64,000 nt of DNA from Branchiostoma floridae (taxonomy: Eukaryota > Chordata > Leptocardii > Amphioxiformes > Branchiostomatidae). The notes under the pieces are model-generated. The model made no database searches, was not told the origin of the DNA, and was given only the letters and a program-made list of their open reading frames with translations. Of this stretch, positions 34,301-45,500 are shown piece after piece. The stretch spans positions 12,551,969 to 12,615,968 of the forward strand of contig NC_049988.1 of the NCBI RefSeq assembly GCF_000003815.2, in the 5' to 3' direction. Position numbers and translations under genes: made by a program. The number at the start of each line of letters is the position of its first letter. Positions within the stretch are counted from its first letter, which is position 1.

Positions 34301-37300
34301 AGGGGCCCTACATTCATGAATACTTCCCTGAGTTTTTCCAGTCCATCACAAGTAAGTGTTCTTTTGGTATGAGTGAATGTGATAATGTACCTTTCTTGTA
34401 GTGGTTCTATGCACTTCTAGTTCAACAGCTATTTGATACGTAATTACTTAATCTTGAAGACTTCTTGGTGTTACCTTCAACATTTTAGAGTGCCAATTTC
34501 CAAGAGGGCCAAGAAGAACAGATACAAAATTGTACCAGTTTCTCCAAATACGGATGTTGATAAATGCATTGGGTTGGATAACTTAAGTATACGTGAAACA
34601 GGTTACATCTTATATCATCTAAAATCTACATAGTCTCTTCTCTCTTTTTGAAACTTGTGTGAACAAATTCACAAATTTTTTCAAGTGCGTTGTATCTATT
34701 AATCGTCATAATGTAGTTGAACATTTGGTCCTTACTTAAACACACTTACTTAAACACACATATACATTATCTAGTTGTAGTGTATTTATGAGAGATGTGC
34801 GCATCTCGGTGTTCTTACTTTTTGTGTGTGTATTCTTCAGACCACTACTCGTCTGTACTGAAGTGCAAGGCTGGATGTCCAGAGGAAGTGGCAGGTCCCA
34901 ACCAGAGAACTAACTACAAGAACTACCTGCCCATGCACTACCACTATCTACAGTTCTGTCTATATCAGCGTACGTTTGTTACTGTTCTACATTTTTAACT
35001 TGTGTCAGGAGTGGTGTTGTCTAATTCATTGGGTTTAATGAGAAATGAATGTTTAAAGAACAGTCACTGGTGTAGATAATAGAGTGGATTACAAATGCTA
35101 ACTTGTGAAGGAAGTACTTAGATGAAATGTACAATATGGTACGGATTTCTACATGCTTGCACGTTAAGTTTGAAATAGTCCTTCATGCTAAGATCACTTC
35201 TGAATCAGAATTTCGACTGAAAAAATGGCATTTTTATGGGATTTAAGACAGTTTTATTTTACAGCCCATCATGCATGTAGCTGTATTTCTTATTTAACTT
35301 ACTTATCCTCTTCATCCCATGAGGGACATCCATGTAAGTTTCCTTCACCGGGGTCTGTTCTGTGCTAGGGACTGAGCAGCATCCCAGGGTATCCAAACGG
35401 CCACTAGGTCTTTATCCACAGTACGTCTCCATGTAGTTTTAGGATGTCCTCTCTCCTCTATCTCTCAGAAGCCCAGTACTAGAGCAACTTTGGGGATATG
35501 GTCATCTGACATCCGTAGAACATGGCCCAGCAGTTTTATTCTTCTGATGGCAATTTCAGTAGTCAACTGTCTTGCGTGCATTTTTCTATACAGTTTTTCA
35601 TTACTGAATTTTAAAATCAAACAATACTTTGTGCCCCCCTCCCCACCCACAGTTGGTGAGGTAGTTGATGCAGCCCAGGCAGCCTCCTCCTTCCTCCTGT
35701 TCATCCCGGACCATGGGGACATGTTACAGAACATCCAGTTCTACCAGAGGCAGGCAGACATCACCACAGAGAACCTACAGCCCAGGAAGGTCAGACAGCT
35801 TTATGTTGTGTGTTGAGTTATGTTGAAGTGTTGTATAGGGACAAAGCCCCCAACCCCCCCATCCATGTATATGAATGGTAGGGTCCTGGAAGGGGTCAGC
35901 CATGGGGAAAGGGCTTGGGGATAGAGATCGCAGTGTCTTCTCGAGTGAGCCAAGGGAAGCTAGCCGTGTGACAAGACAAAGGTATCAATTGTCTGCATTT
36001 AGAACTTGTTGCCTTCTTGGTCTTAATTACAAGCCTTGACATTTCACTGTTTAGATGTTGGTATAGCCAAGTATTTCCTTCTTGCACAAACCTGACTTCT
36101 ATCAGCTTTGCTGAAGCCTCAACATTTATGTGCAAGCACATCTAACCCTCGCCTGACAGGGAACAGCAGCGATAAACTGAATAGTGAGTGTTAAAATGAG
36201 TGTTTGTAAATATGGTAGGTAGTCCATTTCTAAATTTGTGCCCTTTTAAACCACATGTTTGAATGATGTCTTCATCAGTTATTGTACATATTTTCACAAG
36301 CATACCTGGTACATTAGCATGCTTAAGCTTACTCTGTATAGAATCCTATTGCGTAAATTTTATTCAATTTTTAATGATGGACCACTCACCTTTTTTAACA
36401 TATAACAAGTGTCTTATGTAACAAATACAAGGTAGTAATTTTTATATTTCCTACAAGTGCCCACTCCCATGCCTACTTGCTATCTAACTTTGAGGCCTTG
36501 AATGATTTTATGCTGTGGTACAGAAAGTCTTACCATTATTCCATGTGCTGCCTTCTTCAGGACTCAGTTGAGTACTTAGAAATGGTGATGCTGGAGCAAA
36601 AACTGCTGGACTTAGCAGAAACCACATTCACAGATGATGATGAGGTATGCTATTAAAAAAGTATTATAAAAAAAAATCTTCCACAGAAAATTTTGACAAA
36701 CTCATGCCTGGTTTTGTGCTGATTGTTTCATGTACTTCAGATATGTCTTTCAATCACTCAATTTTTCTTGATACCAGATGTCACTGGATGATGAGGAGGG
36801 AAAGGAGGAGGAGAAGGAACCCATCACAGAGGACATGCCTAACCCCACACCAGACGCCGCCAAGTTGATTCGCAAGGTATGGCATCTAGAAAAGACAAAT
36901 CAGTTTATTTTCCACCATTGGTTCCTCTCATCACTAAAGCTAAGGACATGTTTTAGATGAACTCTAGTCTGGTAATAATGAATCTCACTTCTACTAAGTT
37001 CTAGGAATTTAAAAAAAGACTTTTAAGGGACGAAACATTGTTGAAAATCTGTTCTTGCCTTTCTATTTCTAGCTTACTTCTTTTGCCAGCCGTAGTAGTA
37101 TGATGGCTATCTTTAGACCATATTAGTACTGCATATCTAAGGCCACACCAATTTAATTTGTTGGTTCTCAGATATTTTTAAAGTGAAAATATAGCAAGCG
37201 GACATCCTAAATGCAACGGGCATGTCCACTCTATAAACCTGAGTGCACCAAGGCATCCACCTGGTTCTCAGGCTTTGTTTTTGTGATGTTCGTCGAGTTA

Positions 37301-39042
37301 AGCATATAATTATTTATCATTTTCTTAAGATCCATGAACCAACAAATTAAATTATTGTGGCCTTAGATATGCAGTACTATAAGAAGTTTTCCTGACCTGC
37401 TAGTGACGTAACAAGTGACATACTGTAGATCTTGAAACTTTCACGGTGGTTTTATTTTCGCAATGACCTCTCCATAGCAAGTTCCTGACTCTGTGAATAC
37501 ACATTTTCAATGTACTAAATTGTACTGCACAATTGTTTAAACTATGAACTTAGAACACATTCTTATTCCCTTCTACCACGAAATAAAACCACCGTATAAG
37601 TAACTGGATTTACAGTAACAAGACTTACCTTGGTTAAGATACAGTTCCTAATGTTAACAAGGACAAGGGACAGCTCTTACAAGGCCCTCAGCTACAAACC
37701 TGTCCAAATAATACAACTTACAGCCAGCGACTGTTGCTTGACAGAGCATAGACGACGGAACGCTAACCGCCAAGTCAGCCTTCATCTCAGTACTAACCTA
37801 CTAACCGACTAACTCACCAGTTATATTCCATGTAGTGTCCATGCACGGGGAAAGTCTAATGACATGCTTGCGGAACTTAGAGGGGTGTGTTCCTACCCCA
37901 GGGTGACCTCGGGAACCTGCCTTACGATAGGGCCGCCCTCCCCGGCACAATACCTGACGCCGTACCCGGCACAATACCCACCACTGATACTGTCATACAG
38001 GGGGACAAGGACCCTGCCGTGCAGGGAATGGACATGGGGTCTCAGGCCGAATCTGCACAACCCACGTAAGTCGGGCATGAGAACAGTTCCCTGAATTCCT
38101 TCATCCCAGCATGATTTACTCACCGTTTTAACCTGTTAAACCTATCAAGATAAGCCTTAAGGTGGTATCTCACTGCATTGGGGCACTGTTGTGGCACAGT
38201 TGGGTCATTCACTGCCACACTGTTGTGTTATTTTCTCAGTTTTTTATAATTTAGATATTACGTAATGCGTAAACGTATGACGTAGAAGACAACAAAATAC
38301 ACAAAACGAAAGAAAATTTGTTCCCTGAAATTTGTTGAGTATCTTTCGAACCCCTCAGTGCCACACCAGTGTTCCAAGTGCAGTGAGATACCACCTTTAC
38401 CGATTACAATAGTCAATACACCTTATAATTATTACTGGACTTCCTATACACTATAGAGGGTTAAAGCTTCTCAAAGGCTTTGTTACTTTTTCTTGAAATA
38501 ATTGTTCTTTTTTTCATCAAGAATGGCTTTAATGTTCAAGCTGGCTTGATCATGTTCTGACAGCACCCATATGCAGTTGCAGAAATGTTGCAGCATTTTG
38601 TGCTGTCATGCTTGGATTGATGGAAAGAGCCTGTTTATATGAATGTGCTCCTTTACCACATCTATATTTCAAGCAGTGTGGGATTTGATTGTATGGCTTC
38701 CTTTTCTAGTCTGAGGTAAATGTTCAAAAGACGAAGCTGACTTTGTGGCAAATTGATGGAAATTCTACACGACAAAACTCCCATGCATTCCTCAATGCAA
38801 ACTCTCTTCACCTTTGAAGTGTGAACATTAGTAGATTTACTAGGTATGTAGTTACAATAATACAGACATTATTGTATTGTATGTTATAAATCTAACTCTT
38901 GTCATTGCTATTTTCTTAACTCTGTGTACTTCACAGTGATGCAGAGCCTGTATTTGAAGAGGACAGTATACAGAGGCCAGCAACAGAAGAGGAGTCACCA
39001 GAAGTCTCCATTATTCTGGATGAAGCAAAAACAGAGCTATAG
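28373..39042 (+). CDS. CRTAP: CRTAP/P3H4-like collagen 3-hydroxylation complex protein (Leprecan family, no catalytic domain), 9 exons
   Basis: A non-enzymatic ER-lumen member of the prolyl 3-hydroxylase family, a helper in fibrillar collagen modification. Exons: 28373-28861, 32643-32795, 34180-34351, 34841-34969, 35653-35789, 36561-36644, 36778-36876, 37902-38065, 38937-39042; all junctions are in frame, giving 510 aa. Visible: an N-terminal signal peptide ending near ALGDDP, TPR-like helices, and four CxxxC motifs (CRMKC, CLKHC, CRVQC, CKAGC) typical of the family. There is no 2-oxoglutarate dioxygenase domain, as in CRTAP and P3H4. The C-terminal 100 or so residues are acidic and longer than in human CRTAP (401 aa). 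The protein ends in KTEL, a KDEL-like ER retrieval signal. A second in-frame ATG at 28403 (MAQAVFIF...) has the better Kozak context and would also give a signal peptide. It appears to represent the pre-duplication CRTAP/P3H4 gene, so the symbol is provisional. Confidence 0.92.
30682..30918. mobile_element. Family E TIR element (left end eroded)
   Basis: The right end TGCAGTGAGATACCACCTTA matches 38158-38398. The interior shares TTTTATAATTTAGATATT followed by GTATGAC.TAGAAGACAACAAAATAC with that copy. Lies in CRTAP/P3H4 intron 1. Confidence 0.7.
33610..34061. mobile_element. Family A TIR element (452 bp)
   Basis: GGCCACACCAATTTAATTTC at the left and its inverse at the right, flanked by TTA on both sides. 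It is the same element as at 1-281 and 41152-41503, but carries an extra block of about 70-80 bp near 33808-33890. Lies in CRTAP/P3H4 intron 2, ending only about 120 bp from the exon 3 acceptor. Confidence 0.9.
35285..35600 (-). mobile_element. LINE (non-LTR retrotransposon) remnant, reverse-transcriptase C-terminal region
   Basis: Translating the minus strand gives the C-terminal hallmark of many animal LINE polyproteins: IRRIKLLGHVLRMSDDHIPK followed, after a stop or frame break, by ERGHPKTTWRRTVDKDL and a Trp/Ala-rich tail. Only the extreme 3' end is present, broken by stops, so this is a 5'-truncated dead copy. It lies in the CRTAP/P3H4 intron 4 and ends about 50 bp before the exon 5 acceptor. 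Confidence 0.8.
37141..37362. mobile_element. Family A TIR element with extended palindromic flanks
   Basis: GGCCACACCAATTTAATTTG ... TTAAATTATTGTGGCC, in the intron between exons 7 and 8 of CRTAP/P3H4. The flanks are also inverted repeats: AGTACTGCATATCTAA to the left and TTAGATATGCAGTACT to the right. Confidence 0.8.
37425..37620. mobile_element. Family D-like TIR element (diverged)
   Basis: Begins TACTGTAGATCTTGAAACTT with TTTCACGGTGGTTTTATTTTC and ends with ACCACGAAATAAAACCACCG and TTACAGTA, an imperfect inverted repeat. In the same CRTAP/P3H4 intron as the family A copy at 37141. Confidence 0.55.
38158..38398. mobile_element. Family E TIR element (about 240 bp)
   Basis: Inverted termini AAGGTGGTATCTCACTGCA and TGCAGTGAGATACCACCTTT, nearly perfect. 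Non-coding interior shared with 30682-30918. Lies in the last CRTAP/P3H4 intron. Confidence 0.85.
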
Positions 39043-41151
39043 TCCTTTGTAGTGCTCTTCCTTCTCATTTTAGTTCTATAACAATGTGACACATTTCTGT
39101 CATTTATTTTATCTCTAACATGCTTAAGCACTTCATGTCATATACACATACTAACAATGTAGCAATAGCTTTTGAAAACTTAGTTGTATATAAAGTTTAT
39201 TGTATACAATGAGACAATTTGACTGGCAGACTGTTGTAACATTTTGTATTCTTTTTTTTACATCATGAATGGCGCTGCTATTTAATATCACAAAACATTA
39301 ACAAGTTGTGTATAGCAATAAATGTTTTACTAAACACTAAAAACATATCCTTTTAAGATATAATTTTGTAGGACAAAAAAAAGTATATCTTGATTTCCAA
39401 AAACCTTGAAAATGAAAATGCCAGTAGCCCTTCCAATTTCAGTTCCATACAGAGATTGTGTTAACAATGAAATGTATGTGTGTTAAGTCATTTGAGTTTA
39501 CAATGGTGCCTTACTAGCTTACCTATAGTGTTCTGCATTACATAGCATGTCATAATCTGCCAGCATGCAGCTATTAGTAGAGAAAGCATCATTTTGCATT
39601 TGTGTTACCAATATTGAGATTTTAGTGTTCATCATCATCATCATTTGTCATCCTAATGATGAGGTGGAACAAGTGAAGTTTAGTGTTAAAAGTAACACAT
39701 CAATCAACAAAAATGTTTGCTACTTTAATTCTGTCTTCAAATTATATATCTTGTTACTATTAGGTTTAGTTAACGTGATATACTAGTCAGTAATGAAGGG
39801 CTGTTGAACAGTTGTATTATTAATTCTATTAAAAATTCTAATGCAGATGATAGTACAGTTAGAAATCGGATACTTTTTGTTACAAAATGAAATTTTAGAA
39901 TTTGTCAGAAAAAAAACACAGGGCTATTTTTACTAAACCAATTTCACCCATGTTTTGTATTACACTGGATGATTAATATTCAGAAACAATATCTGTAGAA
40001 TACCAGGACAGAAATATTTCCTAAATTGTGTTAGATTTTTTGTAGGTTTGTTTCATATGTTGATGTTGTTTCACCCAAAGACATGTCTTGAATTTCTTTA
40101 TTGCTAAGAATTCAGACAATCGTTAACAAGGGGCAAGTTTTGTATTGGAGAGGACTAGAAACCTGTCTTTGTTCATAATAAGAAATATGATGTATTAATG
40201 GTGCTAATCTAATGTTGCAATTGGCCTTACTGTCTCGTGCATTTTTTGATAACTTTCTACTGAAATGTGTTTCATAATTGTTCCCGAATGGTAGAGACAC
40301 ATTGTTCAGACACAAAAGATTTGTATGTGTAGAAGTGCTGTATTGTAAATAGCGCATACTAAGCATATTACTATATTCATTGCAAACAGTTAGGGACCAT
40401 TCTCAATAGTTTTATACCAGACCGAGAGATGTTGGGCCAGCTTTCTGATATAGCAAAGGCATTGCTAGATATAGATTTTTTAACACATAGCAGTATTTTT
40501 CTATGAATTGAGATGACAAGAAACTACATGTAGACATGTCCTATTAGAAACAATTAAATTTTCTCATTTCTCACTACTGGTTAACACCACAAACAACACA
40601 AACATGGTCCCAAAAAAGTACCAAGGAGGAAAAATGATGCATTGGCTGTATGTCTAATAGACAAGTAATTTGCAATTTACCGAGATAAGTACACATGTGT
40701 ATTCAGTTTTAACGTCCAAGGGTAGAAAATAGTTTTACTTGAAAAATAAACAATGTGCTAAATATCTGAAAATTACAAAGTGAAGAAATTTCAGGAAAGA
40801 CATTGACAAGGAAACTGTAAACCTGTCATGATTGCAAATGTTGTAAGAAACAAAATCTGTGAAATAAAACTACAGCTGCAGTATGTGATGACATTTGTAC
40901 GTCTGATTCCTTTTTTTACCCTAAGGCTTCCACTGGAAAGTTATTAGTAAAGAGTTCTAAGACTTGCTTCTTAATCTTGCTACTTTTCCTGATTTTTTTT
41001 TTCTTTGCTGTCTTGTTCAGTCTGATAAAAACTACATGTAGAAAGAAAGTGAGTCTTTGTGCAAATGTCTAGCGTGACTGTGAAGATCTGTAGATAGAGA
41101 GTGGGTGTGGCAAGGTTGTTGGAATGTCCTGAATATGCAACAGGAGCTTTA

Positions 41152-41503
41152 GGCCACACCAATTTAATTTCTTGGTTCACGGATTTTTTCATAAAAAATA
41201 TGGAGCGAGAGGGCAAAATAAAAATAAAAATTGTAAAATGGTTGGGGTAAAGGTAAGGGCTAATCCAAAACATAAAGAAAAAAAGTTTTCAGCTTGAAAA
41301 AAGTACAAAAACACAATTATTATACAGTAACAGCACCTGTACCCACACTTTAAGGAACTTAATAAAGGCCAATTTGCTACACCAGAAAGTTGGTGAATGG
41401 TTTCATTAATGGTGAAAATTTGCTGAGTGGTTATTTTTATTTTTTTTTTCCAAAAAATAGGAGCGAGCGAATCCGTGAACCAAGAAATTAAATTGGTGTG
41501 GCC
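41152..41503. mobile_element. Family A TIR element (352 bp)
   Basis: Best-defined copy: GGCCACACCAATTTAATTTC at 41152, the inverse complement ending at 41503, TTA on both sides. Highly similar to the copies at 1-281 and 33610-34061, suggesting recent spread. Confidence 0.9.
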
Positions 41504-41543
41504 TTAGGGCTGAATCCCTGATGTATACCAATAATTCATGTAA

Positions 41544-42199
41544 GGCCACAGCAGTAAATCTTATGGATGACATTCTCTGCAAACTACAAATATGATGTGT
41601 GCGGGGGATAAAAAAGGTGGGAAACAAAACAGCATTGAAATTAAACAGAACAAGATTTTAACAATTTCTAGGACAAAATGGCACATCTTCATTTTATGTT
41701 TCTGAGAACTGTTTGCAGACTGTTAAGAATAGGCCTTAAAAACTATCCTTTGAAATGTGTAATGTATATATAAAACAAATGAAATATAAAAGCACACTGT
41801 ATCAAGAGGAAAGCACAGAATACATAGAAGTTATAATACAATTCAATCGCTACAACTGGATGAATAACATAATTTTATAATTCTAGTGACGCTGAAGAAG
41901 AGTGTGATGTCACTCGAAACGTCTGGAAGTAAATATCTGTTTTTTATTTATTTGTTATTTATCGATTTCTGTAAAGTGATCTTCAGATGCCATCAGAAAA
42001 CCCAAGACAACAGCAATGTGCCCCATCGCAGTGTATTGGACATTTTTGTGAATTATTAGGTCTGATGGTTGTTTACAGCATATTTTCACATTCACATGTT
42101 GACCTTTGCTGAAAGCTAACAAAATTTCTTCTTTTTTTAAATCAGAAAAAAAATCAATGCACATGCTGATGTCATCCATAAAATTTAACTGCTGTGGCC
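41544..42199. mobile_element. Family B TIR element with a nested retroelement-like tail
   Basis: Termini GGCCACAGCAGTAAATCTTA and TAAAATTTAACTGCTGTGGCC are inverted repeats carrying the family B word GGATGACAT near each end. Inside, 41889-41926 has a CTGAAGAAG-hairpin-CGAAACGTCTGG motif common near the 3' ends of retroelements, suggesting a nested insertion. Ends about 120 bp upstream of the lectin start codon. Confidence 0.8.
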
Positions 42200-42321
42200 T
42201 ATCTGTGTGGGAAGGTAACCAGACAATTACCGGGTGCTTGTACTAGAAATACGCCTTGTGGCATTAAAAGGGGTGAAAAATCCCATTTTGGGTAAACAAG
42301 CTGGTGGTGAGAAGACGTGCA

Positions 42322-44774
42322 ATGGCTGAAAACGTCTACCAGGTTTCCTGTAACGTCTACGCGACCTGCAGGGATGATGGGGAGTACCAAGAGGTCTGTG
42401 CGATCTCCCCAACTAGGAACACAGCCACCACGTTGGTCCCTGATGTGCACAACACTACTGGAAGCTCGAGAATTGTTAACGTATCTACAGAAAAGTTGGA
42501 GCAGTCAGGTGAGATATTTGATACTTTTGAGACAAGTCCAAAAGGATTTAACTTTCAGTAAGGTGCAGAAAAGCGCTACCTATGAAATCGGGGACTTCGG
42601 CAGACCAAAATCAACTACACAATGTATTTCACTTCAGATCCAAGTGGGTGCATGCATAATTACAAGAAGTGAAAATGTTTTTCACAATCTACAATCAACT
42701 GCACCACAAAATTGTACAATGGTCTGTTTCCCCTTCTTAAATCAGACGTTTCTCAACTTCTCTGTCTTCAGTACATGTAACTATGTACATTTTACGCCAA
42801 AAAGTAGTTACTCAAGCAACTGCATATGGTTTGTTGCTTGAGTAACTACTTGTTGGCAAATCTTATCACCTGGATGTCTACCCTACATCGACCTATGTAC
42901 ATTTTATATCTGCAGGTTTGTCCGAGTGTAAGGACAAATGTAGAGAGACCCAGCCTGAATCTGTCTCTGATGGTTACATCCCCGGGGTAATTAGGAGCAT
43001 AGATCAGTCCCAAGTCTGGACCAGTGCCATGCTGAAGATCCTACCCATGGTGACCATTCTTCTGAACCTCTGTCTACTGGGCACTGTTGTCTTACTAGGT
43101 GAGCCAGTGTTGTAACCTGTTCAAAGATAGCGTTGAGATGCAGCAACCACCTGTCGCATGCAATAATCTGCCATCAGAGGACACATTTAAACAGTCTCAT
43201 CCATTTTACATAGTTGTAAAAGACTCTTTCCCAAGAAACCAACTGTCTTACCTGACCAGCAACCTGGTGACTTTTTTTCTGTCCCAAAGGGGCATTCACC
43301 CTCCACTCAACAATCAAACTTGATTGACAGCAGCTAGCAGCCTTCTAAAATGAGGATTTGTACCCGGCCATAGTTACCCTCAGCTTCTTTTGTTTGTTTC
43401 ATGTTGGTAATGTTGAAAACTCATCCAAAGAATGGAAATGGTAAAAAGGCAAGTTTCTCTGTCTGGTTTTCTTTCTCCTCCTTCTAACTAGGATAATACC
43501 ATACCAACCAACCAACTTGTTGAGAACAACCACCTGTCCTCATCAACCATTTTTGCTCAGACCCATGAGTGATTGCTTAGTGACTGCACAACAAACACAC
43601 AACTCAAATTCTATCTTGGTTATCTTTCCTCTGTGCCCTCTTTAACATAGTATTATTGCTTGACTTCCAGCTGTGATGGTGTCGGAACTCAAGTCGTCAG
43701 TTGACCAGCTGGACCGCAAGACAGCCACTGATCTGTCAGACCTAAAGTCGTCAGTCGGTCAACTGGATATGAAGAGTACAATGTCAACTTCTTACTTGTT
43801 CAACATCTCTGTGTGGATACAACAGGTAATGGTGAAAACATTGATACATGTTTTGGCAAGAAAAGCCATAAGATTAAGTGGCAGTTAAGCTCAAACTTCA
43901 CAACGGATGGCATGTCACAGAGGCCTTAGTGCAACGTGTCACATCTTTGTAAGTCAGACCATGACTTATTTCCGTCCATTTTTTTAACCATGACTGGTAA
44001 AAGATACATGTGATAATACTATGTTTAATTTTACAGATATTGGCTAAATCAGAGCCAGGAGGGGCTGAAGAGGAAAAGCCTGCTCCAAATCGCCTATGTG
44101 AAGGTATGTAAGAATTTATAGGGCCCTGAAGATGCAGACTCATTTCCTGTGTCTTCTGTTTGCACAAGGAGACTTGGTTTGCAGTAGGCATGTTTTTTTG
44201 GGGTTTTTTTCAGCAAAAGTACCAAAAAATCAGCCGCATTCCTGATCCCATGTCAAATTTATCTTTTAGACTAGGATTCTGTTAACTGTTTAAATGAAAC
44301 ATGGAAACATTTCTCTAAACGAATTTGCCTACTAGTAGCAATTTGTAAATTAAAGATATGTCAATATCAGGTTAATTTTTTTCAGTGTCCTGTCCTGACG
44401 GTTACAAGGAATACCGTGAAGTCTGCTACAAAGTGTTTGACATCGAAAAAACGTTTTCTGAATCGGCTGCAACCTGTTCGGCCGACGGAGGCACCCTGGC
44501 CATGCCCCGCGACCATGGAATAAACGCTTTCCTCTTCTCCCTCATTAAGGAGGTAGACAGCTATGAAAACTATTGGTTCGGCTTAACTGATGTGAAACAA
44601 GAAGGTACGTGGGAGTGGGTAGACGGCACAGCCCTGGGGACCGGGTACAGAGTGTGGCGGGAGGGCCAGCCTGACCAGTGGGGGGAGCAGGATTGCGCCA
44701 TGTACCGGTGGGATGAGTGGGTGGATGGGGACTGTCGCTGGAGGAAGCAATTTATCTGTCAGGTCATACCGTAA
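42322..44774 (+). CDS. Type II membrane C-type lectin-like protein, 5 exons
   Basis: A predicted cell-surface carbohydrate-recognition receptor. Exons: 42322-42508, 42916-43098, 43671-43825, 44037-44103, 44386-44774; the frame is continuous and gives 326 aa. Order: cytosolic N-terminus of about 100 residues, one membrane segment (ILPMVTILLNLCLLGTVVLL, near 105-125), an extracellular stalk with two LKSSVxQLD repeats likely to form a coiled coil, a short linker, then a C-type lectin domain from about residue 200 to the end. Domain marks: SCPDGYKEYREVCYK, the WIGL-like YWFGLTD, EGQPDQWG, WVDGDC and the closing FICQ. QPD is the galactose-type triplet in calcium site 2; WND is replaced by WVD. No lectin subfamily can be assigned reliably, although the architecture resembles asialoglycoprotein-receptor or CD209-type proteins. 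Confidence 0.88.
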
Positions 44775-44832
44775 ACCAGATGTTTTAGAAAAATGCAAAC
44801 ATGCTGAACCAACATAGAAAATTCAACCTACC

Positions 44833-45010
44833 TACTGTAAATGCATTTAAGTCCTGGGGATTTAATTGCGCGGCAGCGGGAAAAAGGACTGTTTGCGGTG
44901 GTCTTAAGTTTGCGGTAGCACCATGCACTGTAGTCTCTTACTGCCGTGGAAAATGTTCACGGTTTTAAGTTTGCAGTGACGTGTCCACCACAAAAACACA
45001 TATTGAATCG
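44833..45010. mobile_element. Family D TIR element, right end eroded
   Basis: Starts TACTGTAAATGCATTTAAG and shares GCGGCAGCGGGAAAAAGGAC and GTAGCACCATGCACTGTAGT with the 27451 copy in the same orientation. The right terminus is lost. Confidence 0.7.
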
Positions 45011-45500
45011 CGAGTGTTTTTTTTTCACAAAAAGACAACAGACTGTTTTCATTACATTATACACATTTATTCTCATTGTATAGTTACACCATATCATTTA
45101 TTTTAGGTATTAACAATTACATGATTGTGCCTTCTCCTAGTATAGAAATTGATATTATATTGTATTGCAAATAGCACACTTATTAAATATCAGTACCCTT
45201 TGTGTAAAAAAATTAATTCCTTGAGAATATTGTAATCACTTTGTACCATGAAGATTGTACATTTCTTTTATCTCAAGGACACTGTGCTTCAACACATCAT
45301 TTTCCTACACATCAGCTGGTGTATGCAAAGGATGTCAGACATCATGTCAAGTTGTCTTAAATCTTTATAGACTGTCCATCATAAACGGTCTGTTACAGAT
45401 AGTTTATCATTCACATGTTAAAACTGTTACTGACGTGTGTCTTTCTCTCTACTATCCGCTTACAACACATCAACAGTAACAGTAGTTCTCATTGTAACAC

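Larger units (their letters stand above)
39043..42321. other. 3' UTR of CRTAP/P3H4 and spacer to the lectin gene
   Basis: Two candidate AATAAA signals for CRTAP/P3H4 lie at 39317-39322 and 40863-40868, so a 3' UTR of up to about 1.8 kb is possible. The remainder holds one family A and one family B element. The lectin promoter must lie within or beside the family B copy. No other gene seen. Confidence 0.55.
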
